Source of the DNA: Dipetalonema caudispina
Lineage: Eukaryota > Nematoda > Chromadorea > Rhabditida > Onchocercidae
Assembly (NCBI GenBank): GCA_013365325.1
Contig: JABVXV010000001.1
Location: forward strand, 682,001-746,000
Direction of reading: 5' to 3'
Length of the DNA: 64,000 bases
A program made the translations under genes and the position numbers. The notes beneath the pieces were generated by a model that made no database searches, had not been told where the DNA came from, and saw only the letters and a program-made list of their open reading frames with translations. Of the stretch, positions 13,701 to 26,555 are shown in pieces (position 1 is the first letter of the stretch; each line of letters starts with the position of its first letter).

Positions 13701-14628
13701 TTAATAGTTCGGATATCTTCATATTGTCACTTTGTTCTTAAATCCTTGTTTTCTAATTCCGATTTTAGTTCTGCATAATTTGTAGGTGAGTTTTACAGAT
13801 CCAAATTCCTCAGGAAATCCATCATTTCTAATTGTTTATATTAGAGTCCTCGGCCCTTAATCAGAGTTTAGTTCTAAGGAATATTTTCAATTTTTATCGG
13901 AAAATATTTCAGACGATCATTAGATCGCTTATTGTATATTTGACAAAATCGCTTGTAAGATATTGAGCTTATGCGCAATTGATTTCCGTAATTATTGTAT
14001 TGAACAGATGTACACTTGAATATTTGTTATTGTAGTAGTTTAAATAGTCTAAAAATTTAGGTTTCTTCCATATGACAGAAAAAAAAAAAACTTTTTCTTA
14101 ACAAATAAAACTTAACCAATCGGCTATCTTCATATCTTCATTTATACACCCAATAGATGTGAATAATTGCAATATTACTTCAGTTCAGTTATTCCTTCCA
14201 CTTGAAAATGTGGCCTTTTTTTTTTAGTTGAAGTTATACACTGGAGATGAACGCCGTAAAGATAACGTTAAGAATCGGTATTTTAAGGGAACTTTCGATA
14301 AAACTTCATTTTTAGTAATTTGGATACCATTATCTTCGAGTTTTTACTTAAATTTTAATTCTAAGCAATATTCCCAACAACATATTGTTTGTTTTTTAAA
14401 TGAATCTATTCTGATTTCCAAATCTATGAATTATCAGTTGAGCAGTACATTTTCTTTTTTCCATTCATAAACCATCCAGTGGTGAGAGATGAAAGAACAA
14501 TCGCAGAAGTCTTAGTTACTTTATGTATGATAAGAAATTAACTAACTTAGACATAAGCGTGAAATTTGTTCCAAAAATACTTTCATTCTGTGTATGTGTC
14601 TATGTGTGCGTGTGTGTATATATATATG

Positions 14629-14714
<86 letters not shown>

Positions 14715-17700
14715 TGTGTTTATGTGTATTATAAAAATGGCAAGCGAGAGAGAGGGAAAGAAAACGAGGGAGCATATCATTTTTCAATAATATAGTAAGT
14801 TTCATAGTATTTTGCTAAACTGCCATTCGACATTATTGAAATTTATCATTTCTTAAAAATTTAATCCATGTCGCTACCAGACATATCGCATAGTCGTTCT
14901 GATATTTTAGTTTTTGATTTAGAAGAAATGTATTCATCAGTTTTTGTTTTTTAAACGTTGCTTATTATGATCAAAAAATAAAAAATAGTTTTTTATTCAG
15001 TTGGCAAAAATTTTTTCATAAATTTTCGTGAAGTTAATAAGATGCAAGGAATTATTTTCTTGCTCGAAATAAGAGGAAAAAAAATTAACACAGAAAATGG
15101 GCCGAATCATGGAAATTGAGCTCATTGATATCATTCTGACTGATTTCCACTTAACTACTATTCCTGTTTCAGGTCGGATCAACACCGAAAGAGATGACGC
15201 GTGAGGGATCTCATGCCGATGTAAAAGGGAATCTTCACTTCATGAAAAAATTACCATCTGGAGCGGAAGCATCAAATGTACTGGTCGGTGAAGTGGACTT
15301 CCTCTCCCGATATATCACCGCTTTTGTCCGATTGAAAAATGCTACAACACTTGGCGATCTCACTGAAGCAAGCTTTTCTTTTTTACGACTGAATTTCTTC
15401 AATTTTCTAGCATTTCTTTTATTGTCGTTTTAAAATTTGTCGTGTTCATTGAGCTCTGGAAAGATGCGAATTATGGAATTATTCAGTGTTTTCATATCAT
15501 ACTTTCTGTTCATCTCTTTTTGTCTACCCACTAATTTATAATAAGTCAGCAGTACCATTTCACTTTGTTCTATAAATTTTTATTTCAGGTGCCGGTTCCA
15601 ACTCGATTTTTTTTCGTCTTATTAGGCCCTACTGGTAACGTTGCTCAATATCGAGAAATCGGACGTGCAATCGCTACGCTTATGTCTGACGAGGTCCAGA
15701 AAATTTTTAGATTTTACAAATTTTAATACAATTCCTACCGACAGTCAAGTTTAGATCACTACAAATACTTTGCAATTTAAATATAAGGAATGGAATGTAA
15801 CTCAATGAATTATTGTTCTTCAGTGCAGATTTGAGCTCTCTATATTAATTCTCTGTGTTGAAAAATTTGTTCCCATTTCGTACAGTACCTGTCTTTTTCA
15901 GATATTCCATGACGTCGCATATAAGGCTCGGAATAGTGATGATCTTTTGGATGGTGTTGATGAATTTTTGGATCAGGTCTATTTCCAATATATTTACTCA
16001 CTCTCTCATTTATTGTCTTGTTTTGTAAACTTTGAAGTCTCGATTCTAGAACACACATGCTGTTCAGCAGCATGGTATCAATTTTATTTCAGGCCCCTAC
16101 AGGTTCATTCGATTACTCTTTTTTAGGTTACAGTATTGCCACCTGGTGAATGGGATCCAAACATCAGAATTGAGCCACCCAATAAGGTACCATCTCAGGA
16201 CAAACGAAAACATGGTGATGAATTATTGCTCACTAAAGTTCCTGCTCCGAAGAAGGTATTGGTTAATTTTGGAAAGCTTTCGAAAATTTAGTGAAAATGA
16301 AAAACTTTTATCAATCTCAATGTTTCTGATCAGTTTTTGAAAAGAAAATTAGTTGAATAATCAACTGAACTTGGAAATGGAAATGATTAATTAGGAAATT
16401 TATCTCTGTAGTGTGTAAACAGTTGTTCATTCCTGATACCATTAGGAATATGATTGCAGGAAGTAGAAGAGGAGGATTCCCATGCCAATGACCCAGCCTT
16501 AAAGCGAACTGGTCGCCTGTTTGGTGGTTTAATAATGGATATAAAGCGCAAAGCTCCTTGGTATATATCCGATTTTACCGACTCATTAAATTTGCAATGT
16601 GTTGCCACATTTTGTTTCATGTATTTTGCATTACTTGCACCTATTGTTACCTTTGGAGGACTGCTCGAAGAAGCAACACATCAGAGAATGGTAAGAGATT
16701 CCGATTAAGTCCAAAATTCTCATCAATTGATAGTGATAAGCCATTGCACGTGTGGCAATTTCTAAAAGATTTGTAATGCTCAAATGTTCATTACTGAATT
16801 TATTAAATTATAATGGGGTGAAGAGAGGGTTCTTTGGTTGAATTTACTTGAACAGTTATGATCAGGTGATCTAGATCCCTTTAAAACTTCATGTTACAAA
16901 ATGCTAAATAATAGATTAGTCAAATGATTTTGTCACATTTGTGTGCCTTTTCTTTTAGGCAGCAATGGAAAATTTATTTGGTGGTGCAATCTGTGGTGTT
17001 ATCTATCATTTGTTCAGTGGTCAACCTCTTACAATAATTGGTTCCACGGGACCAGTTCTGGTATTTGAGACGATCGTGTTCGATTTATGTGCTAGTTTAA
17101 ATCTTGACTACCTCTCATTTCGTTTCTGGATTCATGTTTGGACTGCCTTCATCTTATTCATAATGGTGATTACGGATGCTAGTGCTCTGGTTTGTCTTCT
17201 GTTTAAATCCATTACTTTTTTTCTTTCCAACGAAGCTACTGTAACGGTGTGTCAGATTTTATTTGGAGCAATTTTCTGAGGAACATAACACACCTGAAAC
17301 AGCAATTTTTTTTAAAGTGACCTTAAGTGTATTTCTAGGTATCATATATAACACGCTTTACGGAAGAATCATTTGCAACTTTAATAGCTGTTATTTTCAT
17401 CTATGAAGCAATAATGAAACTCGTCAAAATCAGAACACAACTAGATATAGTTGAGTATAACAAGATGGTGAGATGTTTCCTCTTTTTTTTTTCAGAATCC
17501 ATTTGTTTAAATGTCGAGTCTTTTTTTTTTTTTTCTAGTTTATTAGACTTTATATGTTAAACCTAACATTTCAGGACCCACATGCAGTATGTCGTTGTGT
17601 TGGTAAAGATGTCCCTATAGTGAAAGCTTTAGGTGTTATCGAGAAAAACAACTGGAAAGATATTGTTCATAACAGTACTTTTATTGATTATTCTCAAGTA

Positions 17701-20700
17701 AGTATTCTTCGGCATTCATATCCTCTTTTCTCACAAAATCCGATTATACCAAGTCATTTGAACTTATAGTTCTGAAAAAAAAGAAGAAAAAAACTTTGGT
17801 ATTACTTCTGCTTTTAAGAGGACTCTATATCTTTTTTTAGTTTTGATACAAGAATGTAAAACTTTTTGTAAATGAATTCCCTTCTTCGAATTGCATTCTT
17901 TTAATGGCGTTCAGAGATTCTGTCCGGTTTTCCTTCATTAAAGTGGTAAGATTCTTAGAAAAGTGCAAGAATGTTAATTTAAAACAAATGCGAAAATAAA
18001 TTATTCCATTTTCATTAGACTATTCCTCTAATGTTACTCCGATACAGGTTAGTTTCGACCGATGTAGAAGATTGTATGGTACATTAGAAGGAGATGGGTG
18101 CTTCGTACTTTACGATAAATTTTTGATGTCGTTGGTACTGATGTTGGGGACATTCACATTAGCAACGCTCTTCAAGGTATTTTCATTTCACCATGTGGTT
18201 TTTTTTAAAATTTTTTTGAGAAACAAAGAGAAATAAAAAAAGATAAAAGACTCAGTAAATGAGAGAGCAGTTTCCTTAGGTAGGTAACACTTCCGAATAG
18301 TGACGTAACATTGATGCATTATATTCGTATACGTCAAATTTTCATTAAATGGCAAAATTTCTATATTTTTAAATCACAGATTTTTTTTGAAAGATGTTCC
18401 ATGACAGAACTCAGATAGCTCTTAAAAATTGAATATCACTGATTCAAAATATAGCATTCAATTTCAAAAACAATGAAGTAGTCGAATGATAATTCTTCCG
18501 ATCTTTAATATCATCATTACTGTCTCCACAGAGTGCTGCTTTTCACAGTTGGAAAATTTCCTTAATGAGTTTAGCTTTATTCCGGATAGAATTGCCATCT
18601 AAATTAACGACACAGGAAGATTTTGAACAGCTAATTGCTTTAAACTGCCGTGATGTCAAACAACTGAATGTCTTTTTGCATTATTTGAAAGGTTAAGAGG
18701 ATTATGATTGGTTATTAATTAGCTTAAACATCGTAATGGTACCCTTAAATTGCTAGACTGAAGCCTCTAAAATATCCACTTATGCTCTCGTGTTTTAAAA
18801 ATTGAGTTTTCCTCCTGAATTACACTTAAGCTTAGTAATTTCATTCATATCTGTTTGTCTAAACTTCATAAGTAGAAAGTTGCATGATTTCGGACACTTC
18901 AATGTCCACTTTGAAATTCTACTTCGCATTTTACTCGAGTCTAAAATTTCTGGGAGTAGATTTTTTCTTTCATGCACTTCATTCATAACCAAACCAAATT
19001 TTATGAGAGAATTAAAATACTTTTTATTTTTGGCATGAAAATTTCTGACAGTCTTCCAAGAATAATAGATCTTATCTTGTAAACGGTATTTTGATCAAAC
19101 AGTTTTCAATTCAGCAATTTTTTTTGTTACATTAGTACTAATTTAAATCAGTATTGTTTCACAATATCAGTAGATGTCACGAATAACTTCCACTGCTCGC
19201 TGAGATATCCAGCTAAAAAAATATTAAATTAATTTGTTTTTATTTGTCACATATTTGCAAACATACTTGTCTTCTTTAATTTTTTTAGAGGAGAATCAGG
19301 TTCTAAGTGGCAATTAAATTTCTGTCAAAATTGAATACCATTTGTTGTGTTGCAGAAAATGAGGAACACCTGTTATTTCCCATCACGAGTTCGACAGATT
19401 TTCAGTGACTTTGCAGTTATGATTGCCATTGTTATAATGACATCCGTTGATATGTATGTTGGTATCAGTACTCCCAAGCTTAACGTCCCCTCCACTTTCC
19501 GAGTAATATTTTGAATCTTTGAATAAAAAATTTATGCCAAAACAGAAAGCAAAGAATTGATCACTTTCAGATACCAAAATACAAAAAAAATCTTAAGAGT
19601 ATGAAATTCCCATAATTTTTTAATTTTGCGATCACTAAGAACAGAATTTTCTTTCAAATAGTAATAAATCATTACATTTCAGCCTACATGGGAAGGGCGC
19701 GGATGGTACGTACCACCGTTTAACGGTAATCCGTTTTGGACGGCATTGCTTTCTTTCATACCAGCAATACTTGCATGTATTCTGATTTTCATGGATCAAC
19801 AAATTACAACCGTTATTGTAAATCGTAAAGAAAATAAGTTGAAGAAGGTATTTAATTTCCTCGTCTTCCCATCCCTTATTTTTCATGTAATTTACGATTA
19901 CTCAATTTAACATTCAAAGATGACGTGCGGAGTTTTTAAATTTCATTAATCAATTATACAAAATATTCCAATCGCCGATATTTACGGTAAATGAATTAGG
20001 TGGAATGAGTGGCACTGTCTGCTTCATGAGGTCTACATAAATGTATCTAACATATGACGGGCCATTATCAGAACACATGTTGCGGTGAATAATTGCCTAT
20101 CAATAAACATGTATGAAGCTGCTTATTTGAAGAAAAAAGAAAAAACTGCATTCGAATGTGTGAAAATCCATAAATTTAAAAAAGGAAAATTGACAAACAA
20201 GTTTTTAAGTACTACTGTTTATCTCACCCTGAAATTTTTATTAATGCATTGACTTTGCAGGGTTATGGTTATCATTTGGATTTATGTGTTTTAGCATTTC
20301 TCATCCTCGTGGTTGGCACACTTGGATTACCCATATATGTGGCTGCTACAGTACTTTCAATAAACCATGTTAATTCATTGAAGTTAGAATCGGAATCTAG
20401 AGCTCCGGGTGAAGTTGCTCAGTTTATTGGTGTTCGGTAAGTTATCAAAGCTTCAAGATTTCTGAATTAAAAGATTGTCTTTTAATATTCAGTTACTGTT
20501 ATTTCCCTAATAAGATGGAGTTAGGAGGCTTACCAATTAAATGCAAATGCAATTTTCAATTTTCCAAGCATATAAATTTTTATTGATCATTTAGCTGCAA
20601 AAGTTATTTGAAAATTGATCTAATAGACATAGATACATTTTTCTTGTAATGATATGCCTGGGTCTTCCCCGACAGGCCCGGCTTGAAAATTTTTTTATAA

Positions 20701-22577
20701 TACTGGAATGACGTTCAAGCAGTATGAAAGCCCGGTGGAGTATATTTCAGAGGGCTTAGGAAGTTGAACAAGACACTTTTGCCAGTTATCAATAGATTCA
20801 GGAGCTTCGAACTACTGAGAAGCTTATCGACTAAACGATTAGAGCAAATGGGATGAACTGAATAATTGACAAATCCCAGTGCATCCGTGCTTTTGAGTAC
20901 GGTAATTTCAAGGAGTGTTTTATTTGTGTTTTTCTATTGAATGTCTTTCAAAAGTTTTCTTTCTTGTTGAAAAGTTATTCCAATAACAAAAATTATAGGG
21001 AACAGCGAGTGACCGGTATCATTACTTTCATATTTATTGGCTGTTCGGTATTAATGACGGGTATCTTGAGCCATATACCAATGCCTGTGTTATACGGTGT
21101 ATTCTTATACATGGGTATTGCTGCGCTTGGTGGCATACAACTCTTCGATAGAATTCTTCTATTACTAATGCCAATGAAGTTTGTATTTTAGAATTACTTT
21201 TTGAGGATTTTTTTTTTTTTTTCAAATTTGTTTTTCGACGTTTTTCTTTTTAATTCTTTAAATAAATTTTAAACGCAATTCTAACATAGTCCGATAGGTC
21301 TACTTTACTTCTATTCAGGTAATAAGAATTCCACAGAAATCTTTAGAGTGTTCTCAGTAATAATGTCACTGCAAATCATATTACAAGGCATTGTGTTTCG
21401 GTCTTCTTGATGATCTTATAATGTCAAAATATACAACTGTTTTCTAAACCCATCCATTATTTAGGCTATGACTAAAGCTTTAGCTATATCTATTTAGCTG
21501 CAAATTCTCAAAAAGACTTAGGTCAGTGTTCTCATGAACATTATGAGTTCTTATAATAGCCATCGAATAACTAGTCTCGATCAAGTCCCATCATTTCCAG
21601 GTACCAGCCAGATACGATTTACATTCGACATGTGCCAATATCGGTGATTCATAAGTTTACATTCTGTCAGGTAGCCTGTCTTGCAGTTTTATGGACTGTT
21701 AAATCTATTAAACGAACCTCTATTGCTTTCCCAATCATGGTATGCTTTTATCTTTCATTTTAAATTTATTCAATACAATCTTTTGCCGTTACAACAGTTC
21801 TTGAGTCTTATTAACTATTAAAGCATTATATCGACATGAGATCATAATATAGCCAATAATTTTGTGCCACTTGACGTCGAAACAATTATGCTTTACAATC
21901 TTCATGGCAGTATATAACAGTTTGAGATTTTTATGTTAATATTTCTTATAAGTTTTGTAGAAAAGTGATGTGGAAATAAAAAATTGTGATCGAAAAGATT
22001 TGGATCAGTGATGTTATGAACATCAGGATTCCCACAGTAATGACATCATTGTCTTTTTCAGTTGGTGGTAATGGTCGCTGTTCGTAAGGTTATGGAAAAG
22101 TTCTTCTCGGAAAAAGACTTGCGTTATCTGGATGATAAGATGCCTGATTTCCATTTGAGAAAGAAGGAAGATATGAAGAGGAAGAAAAGTGTAGGAGTAT
22201 GTGTGCATTCCTTATCACTTTTGATGAACATATCTTTCTGTGACACCGTATTTTCTTTTTTTTTTTTTTAATCTTCAATATTTGAATATAATATGAAGCA
22301 AGTTCACTTAGGCTCTCAGTAATCGTTGTCGTTTCAGGAGGAATTCGACATAGATCTGGAAGAGAACCAAGGTACGATACATGCAGTAAAGACAGAAGCA
22401 CATTTGCATATTCCAACGGCAAGTGGGGAAATAATCAAGATTCCTTTGGCAGCAATTCAAGAGCCTTCCCATAATATCCATAATATGAATATCTCGAATG
22501 AAGTAAACAAAACTGGAATGTGGAAGCATATCACTTCGGGAACGAATCAATTATCCTCGTCCACAGCAGCTGTGTGA
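10728..22577 (+). CDS. abts-1: SLC4-family Na+-driven (Cl-)/bicarbonate transporter
   Basis: Plasma-membrane bicarbonate transporter that regulates cell pH and chloride. Exons: 10728-11064, 11920-12198, 12281-12384, 13274-13453, 15173-15367, 15589-15693, 15902-15976, 16127-16255, 16460-16690, 16959-17189, 17339-17467, 17575-17697, 18048-18176, 19356-19502, 19683-19847, 20261-20436, 20999-21178, 21601-21739, 22062-22196, 22338-22577. These give 1142 residues, a usual length. Residues 1-112 are a Ser/Pro-rich tail. The band-3 cytoplasmic domain follows ([46 protein letters not shown]). The transmembrane domain has [10 protein letters not shown], a stilbene-site type motif KLVK (about 649-652), KLKKGYGYH (about 850) and [14 protein letters not shown]. 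It resembles human SLC4A8/A10 and worm ABTS-1 more than anion exchangers; assignment of the symbol is by family memory, not alignment. The donor after exon 5 is GC. Intron 13 holds a repeat copy. Exon 4 uses a weak TTAAG acceptor. Confidence 0.93.
12531..12652. repeat. 41-bp minisatellite, three copies
   Basis: Three consecutive units begin AATC and share a core AAGCATATGA(A)CAAAGGACAATGTG: 12531-12571, 12572-12612 and 12613-12652 (41, 41 and 40 bp). They lie in intron 3 of the SLC4 gene. Confidence 0.85.
14590..14726. repeat. GT microsatellite
   Basis: A nearly pure GT run of about 75 bp (14635-14710) flanked by interrupted GT/TA units, in intron 4 of the SLC4 gene. Long open frames of Cys-Val or Thr-His here are artefacts of the repeat. 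Confidence 0.97.
18283..18807 (+). repeat. Inverted repeat copy B carrying an open exon
   Basis: Reverse-complement partner of 1588-2126, lying in intron 13 of the SLC4 gene. At 18532-18691 it holds an exon-like block of 53 open codons plus one base, with a CTCCACAG acceptor and an AAAG/GTTAAG donor. It encodes a peptide that includes [20 protein letters not shown]. The peptide faintly recalls the segment after the ATPase core in ATAD5/Elg1-type clamp unloaders; that is a guess from a short piece. Because intron 13 has phase 0 on both sides and the block ends in phase 1, its inclusion in SLC4 mRNA would shift the frame. Confidence 0.85.
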
Positions 22578-23208
22578 GTGTTAGGTATTTCATGATGTGA
22601 TCAATGGAAAATTCAAAATTTCTTTTTCATTCGAAACTTACCTTGCATGTTTCATTGTGCTGTGAGAAAGGTGTCGAATGGATAATGTCGACATATGGTA
22701 GGATATGTCAAAGGCATTTGCAGGCAAGCCAAATGGGCATAAACGTTAAGCAACGAAGATTCAATTGTCCAAGTGATCTTTGATAGTTTAACCAATCTAC
22801 GAGAGCATTTTTCGGCTGTTTTGTATTTTTTGGACTTTGATAGACTAATGTATGGGGATAGTCAGTGCACATTTGTGTATCCTTATGAAAAGCGCATTAC
22901 AAAATAACTAGGTAGACCTGGAAACCTTATTGGTAGATTTTCTCCGTAAATAACTTCCCAAATTTTAAGTTATCCTTTTTTTGTTGATGCTAGAGAATTT
23001 GCTGACTTTAGGGATTTGAATAATTTTTGAAAATTTGAGTTTTTGCACAGTAATAATCTCTTTGTAAAGGATTCGTGATGTTTCTCTTTCTGAAAGTATT
23101 ACAATTTTAAATCAGATATAAGTTATGGAATGATTAATTTTGCGTCTTGCACTGCTTAGATCTTTGCACATTATTTAATATAATTTTAATTAAATCGCTA
23201 TTAAAATA

Positions 23209-23947
23209 ATGGGGCAGGTGAAATCAATGTTGAATTCAACCACTGACTACAATAAGATAGTGGAATTCGAAACTATTAATCAGATTAAGTGGATGCCACT
23301 TCCCTTCATATTATACGTGGCGTGGAAATTTGCTAATGCGATCCCTGAAAAGTAATTTGCAATTAATGCTTAGTATTTGGTGATTAGAATTTAGAAAAAA
23401 AAAAGATGAAAAATACTGAAGCTGTTTTTTCAAACCATTAAACAGTTACCTTTGATATGTACGAATATTGGTTAATTCTTAGTTTCTCTTCCGTTCATGG
23501 ATCAGCAGTTATTGGGTTTGGGGCGAACACAATCTTGACGAACACTATGAACATATTCATAGTGATTAGTCTAATACAAAATTTTATTGTTGTACTAATT
23601 TTTTGGATATACACGCTGTAAGTTGATAACGCAGCACCAGTAATGTATTATAGTGAATATTCAGTAGACTTTATTTTTGTTATCAATAAATATTGGAAAA
23701 CACGCTTCGAACATACCGGAAAAATAAGTGTCCTTCTGAACTTTTAAAAGACTAAAAAAAAATATTTAAAAAATGTGGAAGAATTTCCAGATCAGTGCCT
23801 GAAGTGAAGATTCCAGATGATAATGAAGAAGATGATGATGCAATAATTATACGGGTCACTAAACCAGCATCAACAGACTCCAATGTACAATCAAATAACG
23901 AAGAGACACCATTATTGGATAATCAGAAATCGGAAAGTAAAATGTAG
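23209..23947 (+). CDS. Small single-pass membrane protein with possible N-myristoylation
   Basis: Unrecognised 144-residue protein from three exons in matching phase: 23209-23351, 23483-23617 and 23791-23947. Donors are gtaatt and gtaagt; acceptors are CTTAG and TTCCAG. The N-terminus MGQVKSML fits the N-myristoylation consensus (Gly2, Ser6). One clear hydrophobic helix spans about residues 71-92 (NIFIVISLIQNFIVVLIFWI). It is followed by an acidic cytosolic-looking tail (DDNEEDDD) and a dileucine-type sorting motif EETPLLD near the C-terminus. A weaker hydrophobic patch lies at about 30-44. The gene starts 630 bp after the SLC4 stop on the same strand, so an operon with downstream trans-splicing is possible but unproven. 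The ATG lacks an obvious acceptor right before it, so an upstream exon cannot be excluded. Confidence 0.7.
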
Positions 23948-26555
23948 ATGTTGATTAATTTGTATCTTGAGGTGTGGTGATTTTAGTAAATTATTAGCAA
24001 TGTTTTATGCACAATTTAATATTTTATCTGCCAATTTCTATTTTAATTTCTATCAAAAATTTGCTCATTTGTTATGGGATCGAACCAATGGCTATTATGA
24101 ATAAGCATTCGTAGCTTCATACATGGAATAATTGATCAAATTTTTGTGAAATGATTCTTTACCTTCTTGGATTTTCGTTAAGCGTAATCTTCATATAGAA
24201 TCGTTGAAGGAATATTGTGAATTAAAAGGTCTTCAGTTTTGATTTTCAGTAATGACAAACAATTTTCACAGTACAATTATATATCATTCTCGCTGCACCA
24301 CAAGAGTCTGCTAAATTGTACTAGTTTTCTTGTTTTTTTTTTGGAATTAGGAAGTAGAATTCAAATGTATTTTTTTAATAAACTCAAGTATTTTGTTCTT
24401 CTAGTACTTGTATTTAAATTACCTATAGGATTCAGGCATGATTTCATTTTATTCATACATCCATTATTACTTGGTATTGTTCGTTTTTTTCTTGCAACCA
24501 TGATAGCCTTAATGATGATTATATTCTTTACCAATTAGCTTTATCTCGATAATTTTTAAGTATGGTTCCTAAGCATATTTTATTCATTTAGTTTGGAATT
24601 TTTTTCACTGTGTTCAATTCATGTGCAATTATATCCGTTATTCTTTCTCAATGGCAGAATAATGGAGTAAATTCTCACATAGTTTAGAAATTCTCTCTAT
24701 ATGAAATTCTGTGATGTTTTGGCAGATAACATATTAAAGAAGGATTTGAAGTTTGAGAAATGATACAAATTAAATTCAAAATTTTGTTTTGATTGGAAGC
24801 GGTTTTAATTTGAAAGGAAGAACCTGGAATTCTGTAAGAGTGTAAAATTGTATGCGAGAATAATTTCATTACAACGATCGGTCAAGTTATCAGAAATCCC
24901 CTTCTGTCATTAAAATTCGTATTAAAAACTGTAATCTTCATTTTCTCAAATTAGCAATGTTCTGTTTTCTATATTAATATCTATATAAGATGTTGCATTA
25001 CACAGCGGCTAATTCTTCTAACTAAGTAAGATACCTTAATTGGTAGAAGAAAGCATTAAAAGAATGTTTATTCCATACATTTTATTTGACAAAGTTCATT
25101 GCCATCTTTCTTGTCCATTCAGCTTGATCCTCTTGGCTAGGAGAGCTTCAACTCATTCAATAAAGCCGTTGTATAATGTGATAGAATAAAACGATTTTCT
25201 AGGGTTATAGATTAGATTTCACTTATTTGATCGTACTACTAAAATAGCCTATAGGTTTTTTATGTGATTTATACTTTTTTCAGTAATTCTGTATATACTT
25301 TCGAAAAATGTTCTCATAAATCGCTCTTCGAATTGGATTTTTCTCTACGAACATGATGTGATTAAAGCAAATAAGTGGTTTCGACAACGGTTTAAAGAAT
25401 TCACAGCCCTAATTTTACAGGAAAATATTGCCAGGAACTGGTTACAAATTGCAATCGTTGGTTGCAATTTTCAAATAGACTTGTTTTACAGGTGTATAAA
25501 GCACTTTTTCTTTTCTAAATTCTTCACGAAATGTCTTTCGAAAATTCAGGAAGATAAAATTACAATTACCAGATTCAACAATTTTCGTTTGAAAGAGGGT
25601 GATGTTTTGATTTATGGATGTGAAATGTTTGGTTCCGTTTTAGTAATCGGTAATTGGTATAAGTAATTACTTTCACTGACAGTTACTCAGTTTGAGCATA
25701 CTCACAATGTAATAGCATTCGAATAGTCTCATCACAAACATTCTATAATTTTTCACCTATATTGATAAATCTAAGGTGGGAAACATTAGGTTTTGAAATC
25801 TTTATATATGAAAGGTTAAGTGCAAAAAATTACGCAATAGTACAGGTTATTTTGAATTATTTACCGAAAAAAAAAAAAATGTTTTCAACACGATTCATTG
25901 AACACAGCTCAACGAGAATTAATAATGGCTCTCGTACATAAGTGTTTGATGAGAAGTAACAAATGAAATAGGTTGCAATTGTTGATGTTGACGAAGGTCC
26001 CGTGATCTTATTGGTTGTTCAAGTATTCACCGTTCCTTCATCACAAACTTACTGGAAATGATTTAATGGAGTTTGGAGAAATATTATTTGAAATCCTAAA
26101 GAAGGTAAAAGAAAAAAATTATCACCAATGACAACTAGACAAGAAAAGGTTGACATTGCTATATTACTGCTAACACAACAGCATTTGTCAATCAGTCCAA
26201 TGTTTTATAAAATAGAATGGAGTGATAATTTTCGATCAAAGTGATCTAACCATATAGATGGTGGTGTGCAACTGATGTGATAAACCAGTGGGATGTATTA
26301 TTGTTTGTTAATGAATATGTTAACCGATCCCTGAACTCTGAATGTTGGTACTGACTGATAAAATTAGGAGTCACCTTCGTCGCATTTCCACTCCCTATTT
26401 TTGTTTAATCTCCTTTCCTCTCTCCCTCTCTCTCTTTCTTGAGGATGAAATTGCCGTAAATGAAACTGGCAGGTTTAGCTTAGAGAGAGATGATTACGCT
26501 ACGTCAAACGCTTAGTTAATTGTTTGTTTTGCCTTCATTTAAAGCTCTTTAATTG
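23948..26555. other. Intergenic region
   Basis: No supported gene. An open + frame at 25361-25666 of about 100 codons begins directly after a stop without ATG or family resemblance and is left uncalled. A CT-rich simple stretch lies near 26405-26440, just upstream of the next gene. Confidence 0.5.

Noticed and set aside
14523..14805. Long Cys-Val and Thr-His open frames on both strands
   Set aside because: They are pure translation of the GT microsatellite.
25358..25666. 102-codon + frame
   Set aside because: It begins right after a stop codon, has no ATG, no splice context and no recognisable motif.
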